Source: Comamonas sp. 26 (lineage in GTDB: Bacteria > Pseudomonadota > Gammaproteobacteria > Burkholderiales > Burkholderiaceae_C). From it: DNA of 64,000 nt. A program made the position numbers and the translations under genes. Positions 30,334 through 38,927 of this stretch are shown here, one piece after another (positions within the stretch are counted from its first letter, which is position 1; every line of letters begins with the position of its first letter). The DNA lies in the NCBI RefSeq assembly GCF_002754475.1, contig NZ_PEFL01000001.1, forward strand, positions 992,001-1,056,000, given 5' to 3'. The notes under the pieces are model-generated. The model had not been told where the DNA came from and searched no databases. It saw only the letters and a list, made by a program, of their open reading frames with translations.

Positions 30334-30429
30334 CACAAGTGCGGAGCGGACAGAAAGTCATCTGTCTCTCAGACCAAAGGCGAGTGGATGATAGTACTGC
30401 CTCGCGATAAATATTGAACTGTAACAAGA

Positions 30430-30986
30430 ATGAAAAATATCGGTCAGCACTGCGCAATGGTCATCGTCACTATCATTTTCTTTGTGGCGATGCTGGCTTT
30501 GAATGAGTGGCTCTTTAGTTCACTTGAGTTTGTGAGGGGGCCAACTGGATTTATCTGCCGGCCGGTGTGCGCCTGCTGTGTACCTTGCTTTTTGCCGGTG
30601 CAGGTGGCGTGGGGCTGTTGATTGCATCCTGGCTGGTCTGCTTTTTCTACTTCTTCCCCGATGACATGGCGCGCGCTTTTATTGGCGGCATTGTGGCGGC
30701 GCTGGCACCTTATGCCATGTACCTGATTGCCCGGCGCTGGATGGGGCTGGGCCATGCGCTGAACAATCTCACCGCTTCGCGGCTGCTGGTTCTGAGCGTG
30801 CTGTATGCATTGTCCAATGCCGTGCTGCACCAGATCGGCGGCTGGCTGATGGGGCGTGGCCTGCACCCCGACCGCTTGCTGGTCATAGTGATAGGGGACT
30901 TGATGGGCACGCTGATTATTTTGTACGGGGCCAAACTGGCGCTGGCACTGATGCCCGCACGGCGCAATCTTTATGAGCTGCAGTAG
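30430..30986 (+). CDS. MASE1-like integral membrane protein, frameshifted
   Basis: I can describe this only as a small polytopic membrane protein. The first frame gives a membrane helix (VIVTIIFFVAMLALNEWLF) and EFVRG; the second gives NWIYLPAGVRLLCTLLFAGA and four more hydrophobic segments, ending LYELQ. One missing base in the G5 run at 30536-30540 separates them; corrected, the product is 185 residues. NWIYLPAGVR resembles the start of MASE1-type sensory membrane domains, here without an output domain. It is a sequencing undercall or a broken gene. Confidence 0.65.
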
Positions 30987-31072
30987 TTTCCTGGGCGACA
31001 AGTTGCTCGGCGCTGTGGCTGCAACCCGTTCATACTCCAGCGCTTGCCGTTAATCATCGTTGTGACCGTTTT

Positions 31073-31990
31073 ATGAGTTCCGCTTCTTCACCCGCCACCG
31101 GCATGAGCCGTGCTGACTGGCTCAGTGCCATCATTGTCATTGTGATCTGGGGGCTAAATTTCGTGGTCATGAAATGGGGTCTGGCCACCCTGTCGCCGCT
31201 ATTGCTATGCGCACTGCGCTTTGCGGCAGCATCGTTGCCGCTGCTGTTGTTTGTAAAGCCTCCGGCCAATCTGTCCTGGGGTATTTTGGCGGGCTATGGG
31301 CTGGTTCAGGGCGTGGGGCAGTTTGGCTTGCTGTTCACAGGCATGAAGTTGGGTATGCCTGCTGGCATGGCCTCAGTGGTGCTGCAGACCCAGGCTTTCA
31401 TCACCATGCTGCTGGCGGCCGCCTTTTTGCATGAGAAGCCGCAGCGCTGGCAGTGGATCGGTCTGCTTATCGCCATTTCGGGGCTGGTGCTGATTGGTGC
31501 GGCGCACGGCGATGGCGCAACAGACATGACTCTTCTGGGCTTTGTTCTGACAGTGGGCGCCGCTGCGATGTGGGCGATCTCCAATCTGCTGACGCGAGTC
31601 GCAGCCCGTCAAGGCTCGTATGAGCCGGCGTCTTTCATTGTCTGGACCAGCGTGTTCCCTATGCTTCCCCTGCTGCTGCTGTCCTGGTGGATGGAGGGCA
31701 GCGAGGCCGTTGTGACCCAGCTTCAGTCGATTGGCTGGCGTGAACTGGGTGTCATTGCCTATCTGGCCTTTTTGTCGACTCTGCTGGGTTACGGCTTGTG
31801 GACGCGTCTGCTGCAGCGCTATGCCGCCAGCACCGTGGCACCGCTGTCGTTGCTGGTGCCGGTCATTGGCCTGTTGTCAGCCATGCTGCTCTTGGGCGAG
31901 GTGCCCAGTGGCCTGCAGTGGCTGGGAACACTGGGTGTGCTGCTGGGTATGATGGTCAACCAGTTTGGCGGGCGCTGGCTAAGGCGCTGA
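31073..31990 (+). CDS. EamA-family transporter (drug/metabolite exporter)
   Basis: This is a ten-helix inner-membrane transporter of the DMT superfamily; members export amino acids, such as O-acetylserine and cysteine in E. coli. The 305-residue protein has two EamA repeats: the first starts WLSAIIVIVIWGLNFVVMKW and ends with FLHEKPQRWQWIGLLIAISG; the second ends with LLGEVPSGLQWLGTLGVLLG. The start is ATG 31073. The substrate is unknown. The gene is alone, followed by a terminator. Confidence 0.9.
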   Translation: MSSASSPATGMSRADWLSAIIVIVIWGLNFVVMKWGLATLSPLLLCALRFAAASLPLLLFVKPPANLSWGILAGYGLVQGVGQFGLLFTGMKLGMPAGMASVVLQTQAFITMLLAAAFLHEKPQRWQWIGLLIAISGLVLIGAAHGDGATDMTLLGFVLTVGAAAMWAISNLLTRVAARQGSYEPASFIVWTSVFPMLPLLLLSWWMEGSEAVVTQLQSIGWRELGVIAYLAFLSTLLGYGLWTRLLQRYAASTVAPLSLLVPVIGLLSAMLLLGEVPSGLQWLGTLGVLLGMMVNQFGGRWLRR

Positions 31991-32012
31991 TGGGTAAAAT
32001 AGCCTTCTCAAA

Positions 32013-32039
32013 CAAGCCCTGCAATGCGGGGCTTTTTTC
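32013..32039 (+). terminator. Terminator of the EamA gene
   Basis: AAGCCC and GGGGCTTTTTT with a short loop, 20 bases after the stop. Confidence 0.75.
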
Positions 32040-32088
32040 TGTGTGCTGATTGGCGATATTGCATTCGCGCCGCGACCAGAGTCAAAGC

Positions 32089-32133
32089 AAAAAAGCTGCC
32101 TGTGCCCATCAATAGGGCGCAGGCAGCTTTTTT
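32089..32133. terminator. Terminator of the malate/tartrate dehydrogenase gene
   Basis: AAAAAAGCTGCCTG and CAGGCAGCTTTTTT are perfect 14-base arms. It lies just past the dehydrogenase stop on the minus strand. Confidence 0.9.
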
Positions 32134-32150
32134 GATAGCGAAGGTTGACT

Positions 32151-33251
32151 TCAGCTATGGTTGGCAACCAAGGCAATCCCTTGTGCAATGGCTTGGCCCA
32201 CTTCGGTGGTGCTGGCCGTGCCACCCAGGTCAGGCGTCTTAGGGCCGGTTTTGATCACATCTTCAATGGCGCGCACCATGCTGTCGTGCGCAGCGCGCCA
32301 CTCGCCCTGGCTGTGGCCCAGAAAATCCAGCATCAGCGCAGCTGACCAAATCATGGCGATGGGGTTGGCAATGTTCTTGCCGTAGATATCCGGGGCCGAG
32401 CCGTGCACGGGCTCGAACAGGCTGGGAAAGGTTCGCTCAGGGTTCAGATTGGCCGATGGCGCAAGCCCAATCGTGCCGGTGGTGGCCGGGCCCAGATCGC
32501 TCAGGATGTCGCCAAACAGATTGGTCGCGGCCACCACGTCAAAGCGGCCGGGCTGCAGCACAAAGCGTGCGGTCAGGATGTCAATGTGCTGCTTGTCCAG
32601 TGTGATCTCTGGGTAGTTTTTGTGCATGGCGTCGGCTTGCTTGTCCCACCAGGGCATGCTGATGGCGATGCCGTTGCTCTTGGTGGCCAGCGTCACATGC
32701 TTTTTGCTGCGGCTTTGGGCCAGATCAAATGCGTATTTCAGCAGGCGCTCGGAGCCCTTTTTGCTGTAGACCGATTCCTGGATGCAGATCTCGCGATCCG
32801 TGCCCTCGAACATGATGCCGCCCAGCGAGGTGTATTCGCCCTCGGTGTTCTCGCGCACCACGTAGTAGTCGATATCGCCGGGCTTGCGGCCGGCCAGTGG
32901 ACAGGGCACGCCTTCAAACAGGCGCACCGGGCGCAGGTTGATGTACTGGTCAAACTCACGGCGGAACTTGAGCAGCGAGCCCCACAGCGAAATATGGTCG
33001 GGCACCGTTGCAGGCCAGCCCACAGCACCGAAGAAGATGGCATCCATGCCCGAGAGTTGCTGCTTCCAGTCATCGGGCATCATCTTTCCGTGCTCGGCGT
33101 AGTAGTCGCAATGGGCCCAGTCAAAGTGGTGAAACTCCAGCGGCAGATTGAATTTTTGGGCCGCGGCTTCAAGGGCGCGCAGGCCCTCGGGCATGACTTC
33201 CTTACCGATGCCGTCGCCGGCGATGACTGCGATTTTTTTAGGAGTGGACAT
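32151..33251 (-). CDS. Tartrate/D-malate dehydrogenase family (NAD-dependent decarboxylating)
   Basis: This is an NAD-dependent oxidative decarboxylase of the isopropylmalate/isocitrate dehydrogenase superfamily, in the tartrate dehydrogenase (TtuC) and D-malate dehydrogenase (DmlA) branch. The 366-residue product starts KKIAVIAGDGIGKEVMPEGL, has the substrate/metal loop VVRENTEGEYTSLGG and the signature ATNLFGDILSDLGPATTGTI, then FEPVHGSAPDIYGKNIANPI. ATG 33251 is the natural start; the upstream open frame overlaps the divergent LysR gene. The pairing with LysR resembles dmlA-dmlR of E. coli. Tartrate or D-malate remain the best guesses. Confidence 0.92.
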   Translation of the reverse strand: MSTPKKIAVIAGDGIGKEVMPEGLRALEAAAQKFNLPLEFHHFDWAHCDYYAEHGKMMPDDWKQQLSGMDAIFFGAVGWPATVPDHISLWGSLLKFRREFDQYINLRPVRLFEGVPCPLAGRKPGDIDYYVVRENTEGEYTSLGGIMFEGTDREICIQESVYSKKGSERLLKYAFDLAQSRSKKHVTLATKSNGIAISMPWWDKQADAMHKNYPEITLDKQHIDILTARFVLQPGRFDVVAATNLFGDILSDLGPATTGTIGLAPSANLNPERTFPSLFEPVHGSAPDIYGKNIANPIAMIWSAALMLDFLGHSQGEWRAAHDSMVRAIEDVIKTGPKTPDLGGTASTTEVGQAIAQGIALVANHS

Positions 33252-33375
33252 GGCGTTTCTTTGTGAAGGAGGGTATCTGTGCGTGACGTTGCAGGTCGTT
33301 GGGTCTATTTTGCAACCTGCTGCACTGAATACAATCGCATGATCGTGGTTTGATTGTTTACATATCGTGCAGAAA

Positions 33376-34311
33376 ATGCCCTCGCCAGAAGATCTGCGCG
33401 TCTTCACCACCGTGGTGCGCAAGGCCAGCTTTGCCGAAGCGGCTGCAGCGCACAATGCCTCTGCGGCCTATGTCAGCAAGCGCATTCGGCTGCTGGAGGA
33501 AGAGCTGGGCGTCAAGCTGCTACACCGCACCACGCGGCGAGTGACGGTGACGGAGCAGGGCGAGCGCGTCTACCACTGGGCGCAGCGCATTCTGGATGAG
33601 GTCGAGCACCTGCTGCAGGAGGTGGACGTGACACGCCGCCAACCGCGCGGGCTGTTGCGCGTATCCACCAGCTTCGGCTTTGGCCGCAAGGTGGTGGCAC
33701 CTGCGCTATCGCAGCTGATTGCCAAATATCCGGCGCTGCAGCTGCGACTGGAGGTGTTTGACCGCATTGTGGATGTAGCGGCTGAAGGCTTTGATCTGGA
33801 TGTGCGCGTGGGCGACGAGATCGCGCCGCATCTGATTGCCCGGCATCTGGCCGACAACCACCGCGTACTGTGTGCCGCGCCTGCCTATCTGCAGCGGCGC
33901 GGCAGCCCCCGCACGATCGATGAGCTGGCGGGCCACGACTGCCTGGTCATCAAGGAGCGTGATCACCCGTTCGGTGTGTGGAAGCTGCGTGCGGGTGCGC
34001 AAGAGCGCAGTGTGAAAGTGACCGGGCCGCTATCCACCAATCATGGCGAAATGGCCGTGCAATGGGCGCGTGATGGCCACGGTATTGTGCTGCGCTCGCT
34101 CTGGGATGTGGCTGCGGACCTGCAAGCCGGGCGATTGGTGCAGTTGCTGCCCGAATGGCGGCAGGTGGCCAATATCTGGGCTGTGTACCCGACGCGGCTG
34201 GAGCGCTCGGCCAAGGTGCGCGTCTGCGTGGAGTTTCTGCAGGAATACTTTCGTGAGCAAGCGGTGCAAGTATTGAATATCACTATTAAAAAAGAAGCTG
34301 CTGGCGCTTGA
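33376..34311 (+). CDS. LysR-type regulator, divergent from the dehydrogenase (DmlR-like)
   Basis: The 311-residue protein has the LysR winged helix (TVVRKASFAEAAAAHNASAA, then LEEELGVKLLHRTTRRVTVT) and an effector domain (GFGRKVVAPALSQLIAKYPA, CAAPAYLQRRGSPRTIDELA). ATG 33376 is chosen; GTG 33367 is three codons earlier. It probably activates the divergent dehydrogenase gene in response to a hydroxy-dicarboxylate. Oddity: the final codons (TIKKEAAGA and the stop) lie inside a palindromic repeat, so the repeat supplies the C-terminus. Confidence 0.92.
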   Translation: MPSPEDLRVFTTVVRKASFAEAAAAHNASAAYVSKRIRLLEEELGVKLLHRTTRRVTVTEQGERVYHWAQRILDEVEHLLQEVDVTRRQPRGLLRVSTSFGFGRKVVAPALSQLIAKYPALQLRLEVFDRIVDVAAEGFDLDVRVGDEIAPHLIARHLADNHRVLCAAPAYLQRRGSPRTIDELAGHDCLVIKERDHPFGVWKLRAGAQERSVKVTGPLSTNHGEMAVQWARDGHGIVLRSLWDVAADLQAGRLVQLLPEWRQVANIWAVYPTRLERSAKVRVCVEFLQEYFREQAVQVLNITIKKEAAGA

Positions 34312-34380
34312 TATTCAAACACTTCAGATAGTTTTCTTTCTGAAATGCCTGCAATACCAGCGCAAGCAGCTTCTGATTTT
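34283..34380. repeat. Paired AGCGCT-type repeats forming a long inverted repeat
   Basis: AGAAGCTGCTGGCGCTTG (34293-34310) faces CCAGCGCAAGCAGCTTCT (34357-34374); 16 of 18 bases pair. Between them is a second small hairpin (TTCAG...CTGAA). It overlaps the 3' end of the LysR gene and may act as a terminator. Confidence 0.8.
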
Positions 34381-34392
34381 GATGCGCGCTGA

Positions 34393-34839
34393 TTATTGGC
34401 TCAATGCAGCCTTTACAGCGGCAGACACCAGGCCCATATCGGCCTTGCCAGCCAGCTGAGTCTTGACAGCGCCCATCACTTTGCCCATGTCGCCAGGGCC
34501 GGTGGCACCCAGATCAGCCACGATGGCTTGCACGGCGGCGGTGATTTCGGCTTCGGTCATGCGCTGGGGCAGGTAGACCTTGAGCACTTCCATCTCGGCC
34601 TTTTCCACATCGGCCAGATCCTGGCGGTTGGCGGATTCAAAAGCGGTGATGGAGTCCTTGCGCTGCTTGAGCAGCTTGTCGACGATGGCGATGATGGCTG
34701 CGTCGTCCAGCTCAATGCGCTCGTCCACTTCCTTTTGCTTCATCGCGGCCTGCAGCAGGCGGATGGTGCCAAGGCGAACGCTGTCCTTGGCGCGCATGGC
34801 GGTCTTCATGTCTTCGGTAATCTGGGCTTTCAAGCTCAT
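34393..34839 (-). CDS. yqeY: GatB/YqeY domain protein
   Basis: This is a small helical protein sharing the tail domain of the amidotransferase subunit GatB; its exact role is unclear, with tRNA-linked amidase activity proposed. The 148-residue product starts SLKAQITEDMKTAMRAKDSV and has KVYLPQRMTEAEITAAVQAI and GDMGKVMGAVKTQLAGKADM. ATG 34839 has AAGGAG nine bases upstream; an earlier ATG at 34908 is not needed. It follows rpsU on the same strand, a common pairing; dnaG and rpoD, often next, are absent here. Confidence 0.92.
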   Translation of the reverse strand: MSLKAQITEDMKTAMRAKDSVRLGTIRLLQAAMKQKEVDERIELDDAAIIAIVDKLLKQRKDSITAFESANRQDLADVEKAEMEVLKVYLPQRMTEAEITAAVQAIVADLGATGPGDMGKVMGAVKTQLAGKADMGLVSAAVKAALSQ

Positions 34840-34963
34840 GGCTTTCTCCTTGGTGTGGGCCATTGTGAAATCAAACGACTGCCTTGTTGCATACGCTTGA
34901 TTGCGCATTGGCTTGGGAGGTCACTGCGCAGCAATCAACATTACCCGCAGTGGCCAGAAAACA

Positions 34964-34999
34964 AAAAACCCGCGCCTGGCGTCCCGAGCGCGGGTTTTC
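34964..34999. terminator. Terminator between rpsU and yqeY
   Basis: AAAACCCGCGC and GCGCGGGTTTT form a strong hairpin just after rpsU, allowing rpsU to be expressed above yqeY. Confidence 0.85.
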
Positions 35000-35033
35000 G
35001 GCTGTTTTACGGCCGGCTAGTCCTAATCAACGA

Positions 35034-35246
35034 TTAGTACAGCTTCTTAGGCAGTTGCATGCTGCGAACGCGCTTGTAGTGGCGCTTCACGGCAGCAGCC
35101 TTCTTGCGCTTGCGCTCGGCTGTAGGCTTTTCGTAGAACTCACGTGCGCGCAGGTCGGTCAGCAGACCCAGCTTTTCGATAGTGCGCTTGAAGCGGCGCA
35201 GAGCAACTTCATGAGGTTCGTTTTCTTTGACGCGGATAGTAGTCAT
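35034..35246 (-). CDS. rpsU: 30S ribosomal protein S21
   Basis: S21 binds the small ribosomal subunit near the 3' end of 16S rRNA and assists translation initiation. The 70-residue, strongly basic protein has the family opening [20 protein letters not shown] and ends [20 protein letters not shown] before KKLY, the usual length. The minus-strand promoter must lie in 35247-35729. A terminator follows the gene. Confidence 0.98.
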   Translation of the reverse strand: MTTIRVKENEPHEVALRRFKRTIEKLGLLTDLRAREFYEKPTAERKRKKAAAVKRHYKRVRSMQLPKKLY

Positions 35247-35729
35247 TCAATTTCCAGATATATCTGTGCCGACAGAGGGTTCCCGGGAAGATCGCGCCTG
35301 AGAGCCATGAACAGCGGTTTTCCCCGCCACTTTTTAACTAGTATGGCCGACGGGGTAATGCCAGCAAAGTCGAGCATTATAAACCAAGAGTTGAGCACTT
35401 GGCGGATTGCATAGCGATGGTGCTCGCTTTTGAGTATGTCCCGCTGTTTTCGCAGTGCCGAGCAGCATGTGACGAGGCTTCGTCGTACTACCTGAGCCGT
35501 TTCGGATTCCGGGCAAGCTTTATCTGCTGATTATCGCGAATACGAAATACAAGAAGGTCGTGCTGCCCGAATGCAATGTCTGGCGGTGGAGGATCGGGGG
35601 TTTCTTGGTAGCGATCTGTGCACCAAAAGTGCATACAGTTTGGGAAATGAATTTCATGACCGAGGTCAAGGAATGAGTGGTTCCGTCTCAATGTGCGGGA
35701 CGGTTTTCTGTGTCCCAGGAGCTTTTATC
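35247..35729. other. Long intergenic region between rpsU and the BMP lipoprotein
   Basis: This holds the divergent promoters of rpsU and the lipoprotein gene. I see no gene, tRNA or known riboswitch. Reading frames that cross it are short and lack start signals. The part nearest the lipoprotein (35560-35729) could be an untranslated leader. Confidence 0.5.
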
Positions 35730-36779
35730 GTGTCCAGTCGTTCTCATTCGTCTCTTCTTTCGCGTCGTCAATGGCTGGCTACAAGCGTTGCCGTACCGGG
35801 CTTGCTGGCTTTGACGGCTTGCGCCAGCAAAGCCGGTGTGTCGGCACAAGCTGCGCCGGCATCTTTTTTGGTAGTGGGTGGACTGTTTGCCGGTTCGCGC
35901 AGTGACAAGGGCTTTATGGAGGCCGGTTGGCGCGGCCTTGAAAAGGCGCGTGAGGAGCTCGGCGTGCAAACCCGTTTTCTCGATGGCATGGCACCGCGCA
36001 AAGAGCTGCTGCTGCCGGCGCTCAACCAACTGGCCGAGCAGGGCGCGCAGCTGGTGATCGCGCATGGTGGTCAGAACAATCAGGCCGCCGTGGAGGCCGC
36101 TGCGCGCAACCCCAAGACCCAGTTTGTGGTGACGCAGGGGGCGGTGCAGGCCGCCAATCTTTCGAGCTACGACGTGCTGCAGGAAGAGTCGGCCTATCTG
36201 GCCGGTGTGCTGGCCGCGCTCACCACCAAGACCGGTGTGGTCGGCCATATGTCCGGCATTCGCGTGCCGCCAGGCCTCAAGGGCCGTGCTGCCTATGCGG
36301 CGGGCGTGCGCGATACCGACCCCAAGGTCAAATTGCTGACGAATTTCTCGGGCGATCAGGACGATAACGCCCTGTCGCACCGCATTGCCAAGGCTCAAAT
36401 GGCCGCGGGTGCCGATGTGATCTTCACCATGCTCAACTCCGGCCGCAATGGCGTGACTCAGGCTTGCCGCGAGGCCGGCACGCGCCAGATCGGCAATGTG
36501 ATCGACTGGACGGCGGTGGATTCGCAGGTATTCGTGGCTTCGGCCTGGGCCGATGTGGGGATTGGCGCTTTCCTGGCCGTCAAGGACATGCAGCAGCGCG
36601 GCGCGCCCGGCCCCGGTATTCACAAGATCGGCCTCAGCGACCCGGCCGCCGTGCGCCTGACCATGGGCAAGGATGTAGCTGCCAGCGTGCGCGAGCGCGT
36701 GGCCAAGACCTCGGCTGCGATTGTGGTGGGGTCACTCAAGGTGCCGGAAAACTATGTGGGGCCGGAGTTCACTGCCTGA
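35730..36779 (+). CDS. BMP/PnrA-type substrate-binding lipoprotein
   Basis: This is a periplasmic lipoprotein of the basic membrane protein (BMP/PnrA) family, which binds nucleosides or similar ligands for ABC import. The 349-residue precursor has twin arginines (LLSRRQWLATSV), a lipobox (LLALTAC|ASK), then the fold start FLVVGGLFAGSRSDKGFMEA. GTG 35730 is chosen because AGGAG lies eight bases upstream; the frame stays open to 35571. The segment HGGQNNQAAVEAAARNPKTQ is typical. No permease or ATPase gene is nearby, so it is another orphan binding protein. Confidence 0.85.
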   Translation: MSSRSHSSLLSRRQWLATSVAVPGLLALTACASKAGVSAQAAPASFLVVGGLFAGSRSDKGFMEAGWRGLEKAREELGVQTRFLDGMAPRKELLLPALNQLAEQGAQLVIAHGGQNNQAAVEAAARNPKTQFVVTQGAVQAANLSSYDVLQEESAYLAGVLAALTTKTGVVGHMSGIRVPPGLKGRAAYAAGVRDTDPKVKLLTNFSGDQDDNALSHRIAKAQMAAGADVIFTMLNSGRNGVTQACREAGTRQIGNVIDWTAVDSQVFVASAWADVGIGAFLAVKDMQQRGAPGPGIHKIGLSDPAAVRLTMGKDVAASVRERVAKTSAAIVVGSLKVPENYVGPEFTA

Positions 36780-36796
36780 TCTATTCGGGATCTGAA

Positions 36797-36832
36797 CGAA
36801 AAAAGGATGGCTAGGCCATCCTTTTTTTTATA
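36797..36832 (+). terminator. Terminator of the BMP gene
   Basis: AAAAAAGGATGGC and GCCATCCTTTTTTTT are near-perfect arms around TAG; convergent genes follow. Confidence 0.9.
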
Positions 36833-36868
36833 GCAGCTACCGCTTTCAGTACAAGGGCTGAAGCCCGT
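36828..36868. repeat. Degenerate AGCGCT-type repeat
   Basis: TATAGCAGCTACCGCTTTCA then GTACAAGGGCTGAAGCCC resembles the dispersed repeat; it overlaps the terminator's T-run. Confidence 0.5.
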
Positions 36869-38137
36869 TTATACGTTGTTTTTCTCGGCCATGGCCTGCG
36901 CGCAGGCTGCAGCGCTGGCCCAGGCCCATTGAAAGTTGTAGCCGCCCAGCCAGCCGGTGATGTCCACCACCTCGCCAATGAAGTACAGGCCGGGCTGGGT
37001 TTTGCATTCCATGGTTTGCTGAGACAGCACCTTGGTATCCACGCCTCCCAAGGTTACTTCGGCCTTCTTGTAGCCTTCGGTGCCGGTGGGCGTGATTTCC
37101 CAGCGGCTCAGTTGCTCGGCCAGCTTGGTCAGAGCCTTGTCGCTGGCTTCGTTGATGGGGCGCTGCAGTTCGGGCATGCAGCTCACCCAGGCATCGGCCA
37201 GACGGGCGGGCAGATGGGCGGCGAGTTCATTGGCCACCAGCTTGCGCGAGTTGAGCTTGGCTTGGGTCAGCACTTCCAGCAGGTCCACACCGGGCAGCAG
37301 ATTGATCTGCAGCGCGGTGCCGGGCTTCCAGTAGCTGGAAATTTGCAGCACGGCCGGGCCAGACAGGCCGCGGTGGGTGAACAGCAGGTCTTCATTAAAG
37401 GCCATGCGTTCCTTCTTGCTGCCGGTGCTGATTTCTACCGGCAGAGCCAGACCCGAAAGTCCGGCATAGGGCTGCCAGCCGTCGCCATCAAAGGTCATGG
37501 GCACGAGGCCGGGTGTGCGTTCAATCAGCGGCAGCTCAAACTGCTGGGCCAGCCGATATCCAAAATCCGTCGCGCCAATTTTGGGAATGCTAAGGCCGCC
37601 GGTCGCGACGACCAGATTGCTCGTCTGCACCAGACCGCGATCCGTCTCAATTTGATAGCTGCTTGCGCTTGATATGTCTGAGGTTGAGGTCGAAAACGCT
37701 ATTTTTTTGACCTGGCAAGGCTGCCAGTGCTGCACGCCGCCTGAGCTGCATTCGGCCAGCAGCATGGCGATGATGTCCTCGGCCGAGCGGTCGGCAAACA
37801 GCTGGCCCTTGTGCTTTTCGTGGTGGGTAATGCCGTGCTTGTCCATCAGCGCGATGAAGTCTGCCGGTGTGAAGCGCGAGAGGGCGGAGCGGCAGAACTG
37901 CGGGTTCTGACCGACAAAGTGCTTGTGCGGTGCGCGCACATCCAGATCGCGGTTGGTGAAGTTGCAGCGACCGCCGCCCGAGATGCGGATTTTTTCAGCC
38001 ACTTTGGGTGCGTGGTCGATGAGCAGCACTTTCAGGCCTTGCTGGCCTGCACGGGCAGCGCAGAACAGGCCGGCGGCACCGGCGCCAATGATGATGGTGT
38101 CAAAAATCTGAGAGGGGGCCTGAGGGGAGGAAGACAC
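36869..38137 (-). CDS. HI0933-type FAD-dependent oxidoreductase (YhiN/BaiN family)
   Basis: This is a flavoprotein of the HI0933 family (aminoacetone oxidase-like); the reaction is not settled in most bacteria. The 422-residue product begins with the FAD loop FDTIIIGAGAAGLFCAARAG, has the family motif ISGGGRCNFTNRDLD and ends with FIGEVVDITGWLGGYNFQWA, then WASAAACA. The start is uncertain: GTG 38137 (VSSSPQAPSQIF) fits the family, while the frame is open to 38458 and would overlap the thioesterase gene. Oddity: KIAFSTSTSDISSASSYQIE is encoded by repeat-like DNA at 37648-37717. Confidence 0.88.
   Translation of the reverse strand: MSSSPQAPSQIFDTIIIGAGAAGLFCAARAGQQGLKVLLIDHAPKVAEKIRISGGGRCNFTNRDLDVRAPHKHFVGQNPQFCRSALSRFTPADFIALMDKHGITHHEKHKGQLFADRSAEDIIAMLLAECSSGGVQHWQPCQVKKIAFSTSTSDISSASSYQIETDRGLVQTSNLVVATGGLSIPKIGATDFGYRLAQQFELPLIERTPGLVPMTFDGDGWQPYAGLSGLALPVEISTGSKKERMAFNEDLLFTHRGLSGPAVLQISSYWKPGTALQINLLPGVDLLEVLTQAKLNSRKLVANELAAHLPARLADAWVSCMPELQRPINEASDKALTKLAEQLSRWEITPTGTEGYKKAEVTLGGVDTKVLSQQTMECKTQPGLYFIGEVVDITGWLGGYNFQWAWASAAACAQAMAEKNNV
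37648..37717. repeat. AGCGCT-type repeat embedded in the flavoprotein gene
   Basis: AATTTGATAGCTGCTTGCGC then TTGATATG matches the dispersed repeat's left half closely; GCTATTTTTTTGA is like its right end. It keeps the reading frame and codes for a Ser/Ile-rich insert. Confidence 0.65.
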
Positions 38138-38369
38138 GGCGGGCAGGGCGCTGAAGCACGAAAAGGGAAGCGCAGATTGTCCCAGATGGCTCAGATTCCC
38201 GGCTCGTCCACCACAAAGCCCCAGAAATCCCCGAAGGAGATATGCCTGCTGTGCCCGAGCGTCCTGTTCGGGGGATGCTCGGAGGACAGTCCGCATGCAG
38301 CCTGTTGCGCTGTTGGGGTATGTGCGGGCGCCAAGCATGAGCAAAGGATCACTTCTAGAATCGCGGCCC

Positions 38370-38870
38370 ATGAATACACCTTCCCACCAGCTCAGCATGA
38401 CCGTGCTCATGTCTCCTGACATGGCCAACTTCTCCGGCAATGTGCACGGCGGAGCCATCCTGAAGCTGCTTGACCAGGTCGCCTATGCCTGCGCCAGTCG
38501 CTATGCCGGCCGCTATGTGGTGACCTTGAGCGTGGATCAGGTCATGTTTTTGCAGCCCATCCATGTGGGCGAGCTGGTGACCTTTCTCGCCAGCGTGAAT
38601 CACACCGGCAAGTCATCGATGGAAATCGGCATCAAGGTGATTGCCGAAGAAATCCGTGACAAGGTGGTGCGCCATGTGAACAGCTGCTTCTTCACCATGG
38701 TGGCGGTCGATGACGACAAAAAGCCGGCACCCGTGCCCCAGCTGCAACTGGAGAGCGATGAGCAAAAGCGTCGCTGGCAAGCCGCCATCATCCGCAAGGA
38801 ACTGCGCAAGGACATGGCCGAGCGCTTTGCCCAGATTCGCGTGGAAACCGGCGCGACGGATATTGCTTAA
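38370..38870 (+). CDS. Acyl-CoA thioesterase, hotdog fold (YciA/ACOT type)
   Basis: This hydrolyses acyl-CoA to free acid and CoA. The 166-residue protein has the hotdog pattern MSPDMANFSGNVHGGAILKL, with the catalytic-region Asn/His and an Asp in LDQVAYACASRYA, then TLSVDQVMFLQPIHVGELVT. The charged C-terminal helix extends past the fold. ATG 38370 fits the family. It is divergent from the flavoprotein gene. Confidence 0.92.
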   Translation: MNTPSHQLSMTVLMSPDMANFSGNVHGGAILKLLDQVAYACASRYAGRYVVTLSVDQVMFLQPIHVGELVTFLASVNHTGKSSMEIGIKVIAEEIRDKVVRHVNSCFFTMVAVDDDKKPAPVPQLQLESDEQKRRWQAAIIRKELRKDMAERFAQIRVETGATDIA

Positions 38871-38927
38871 GCGGAAACACTCGATTGAAAAAGGCCGCTT
38901 GATGCGGCCTTTTTGCTAGGTACATGC

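Noticed and set aside
35247..35729. Possible riboswitch or tRNA in the rpsU/lipoprotein gap
   Set aside because: No conserved aptamer core, T-loop or cloverleaf pairing could be found by eye.
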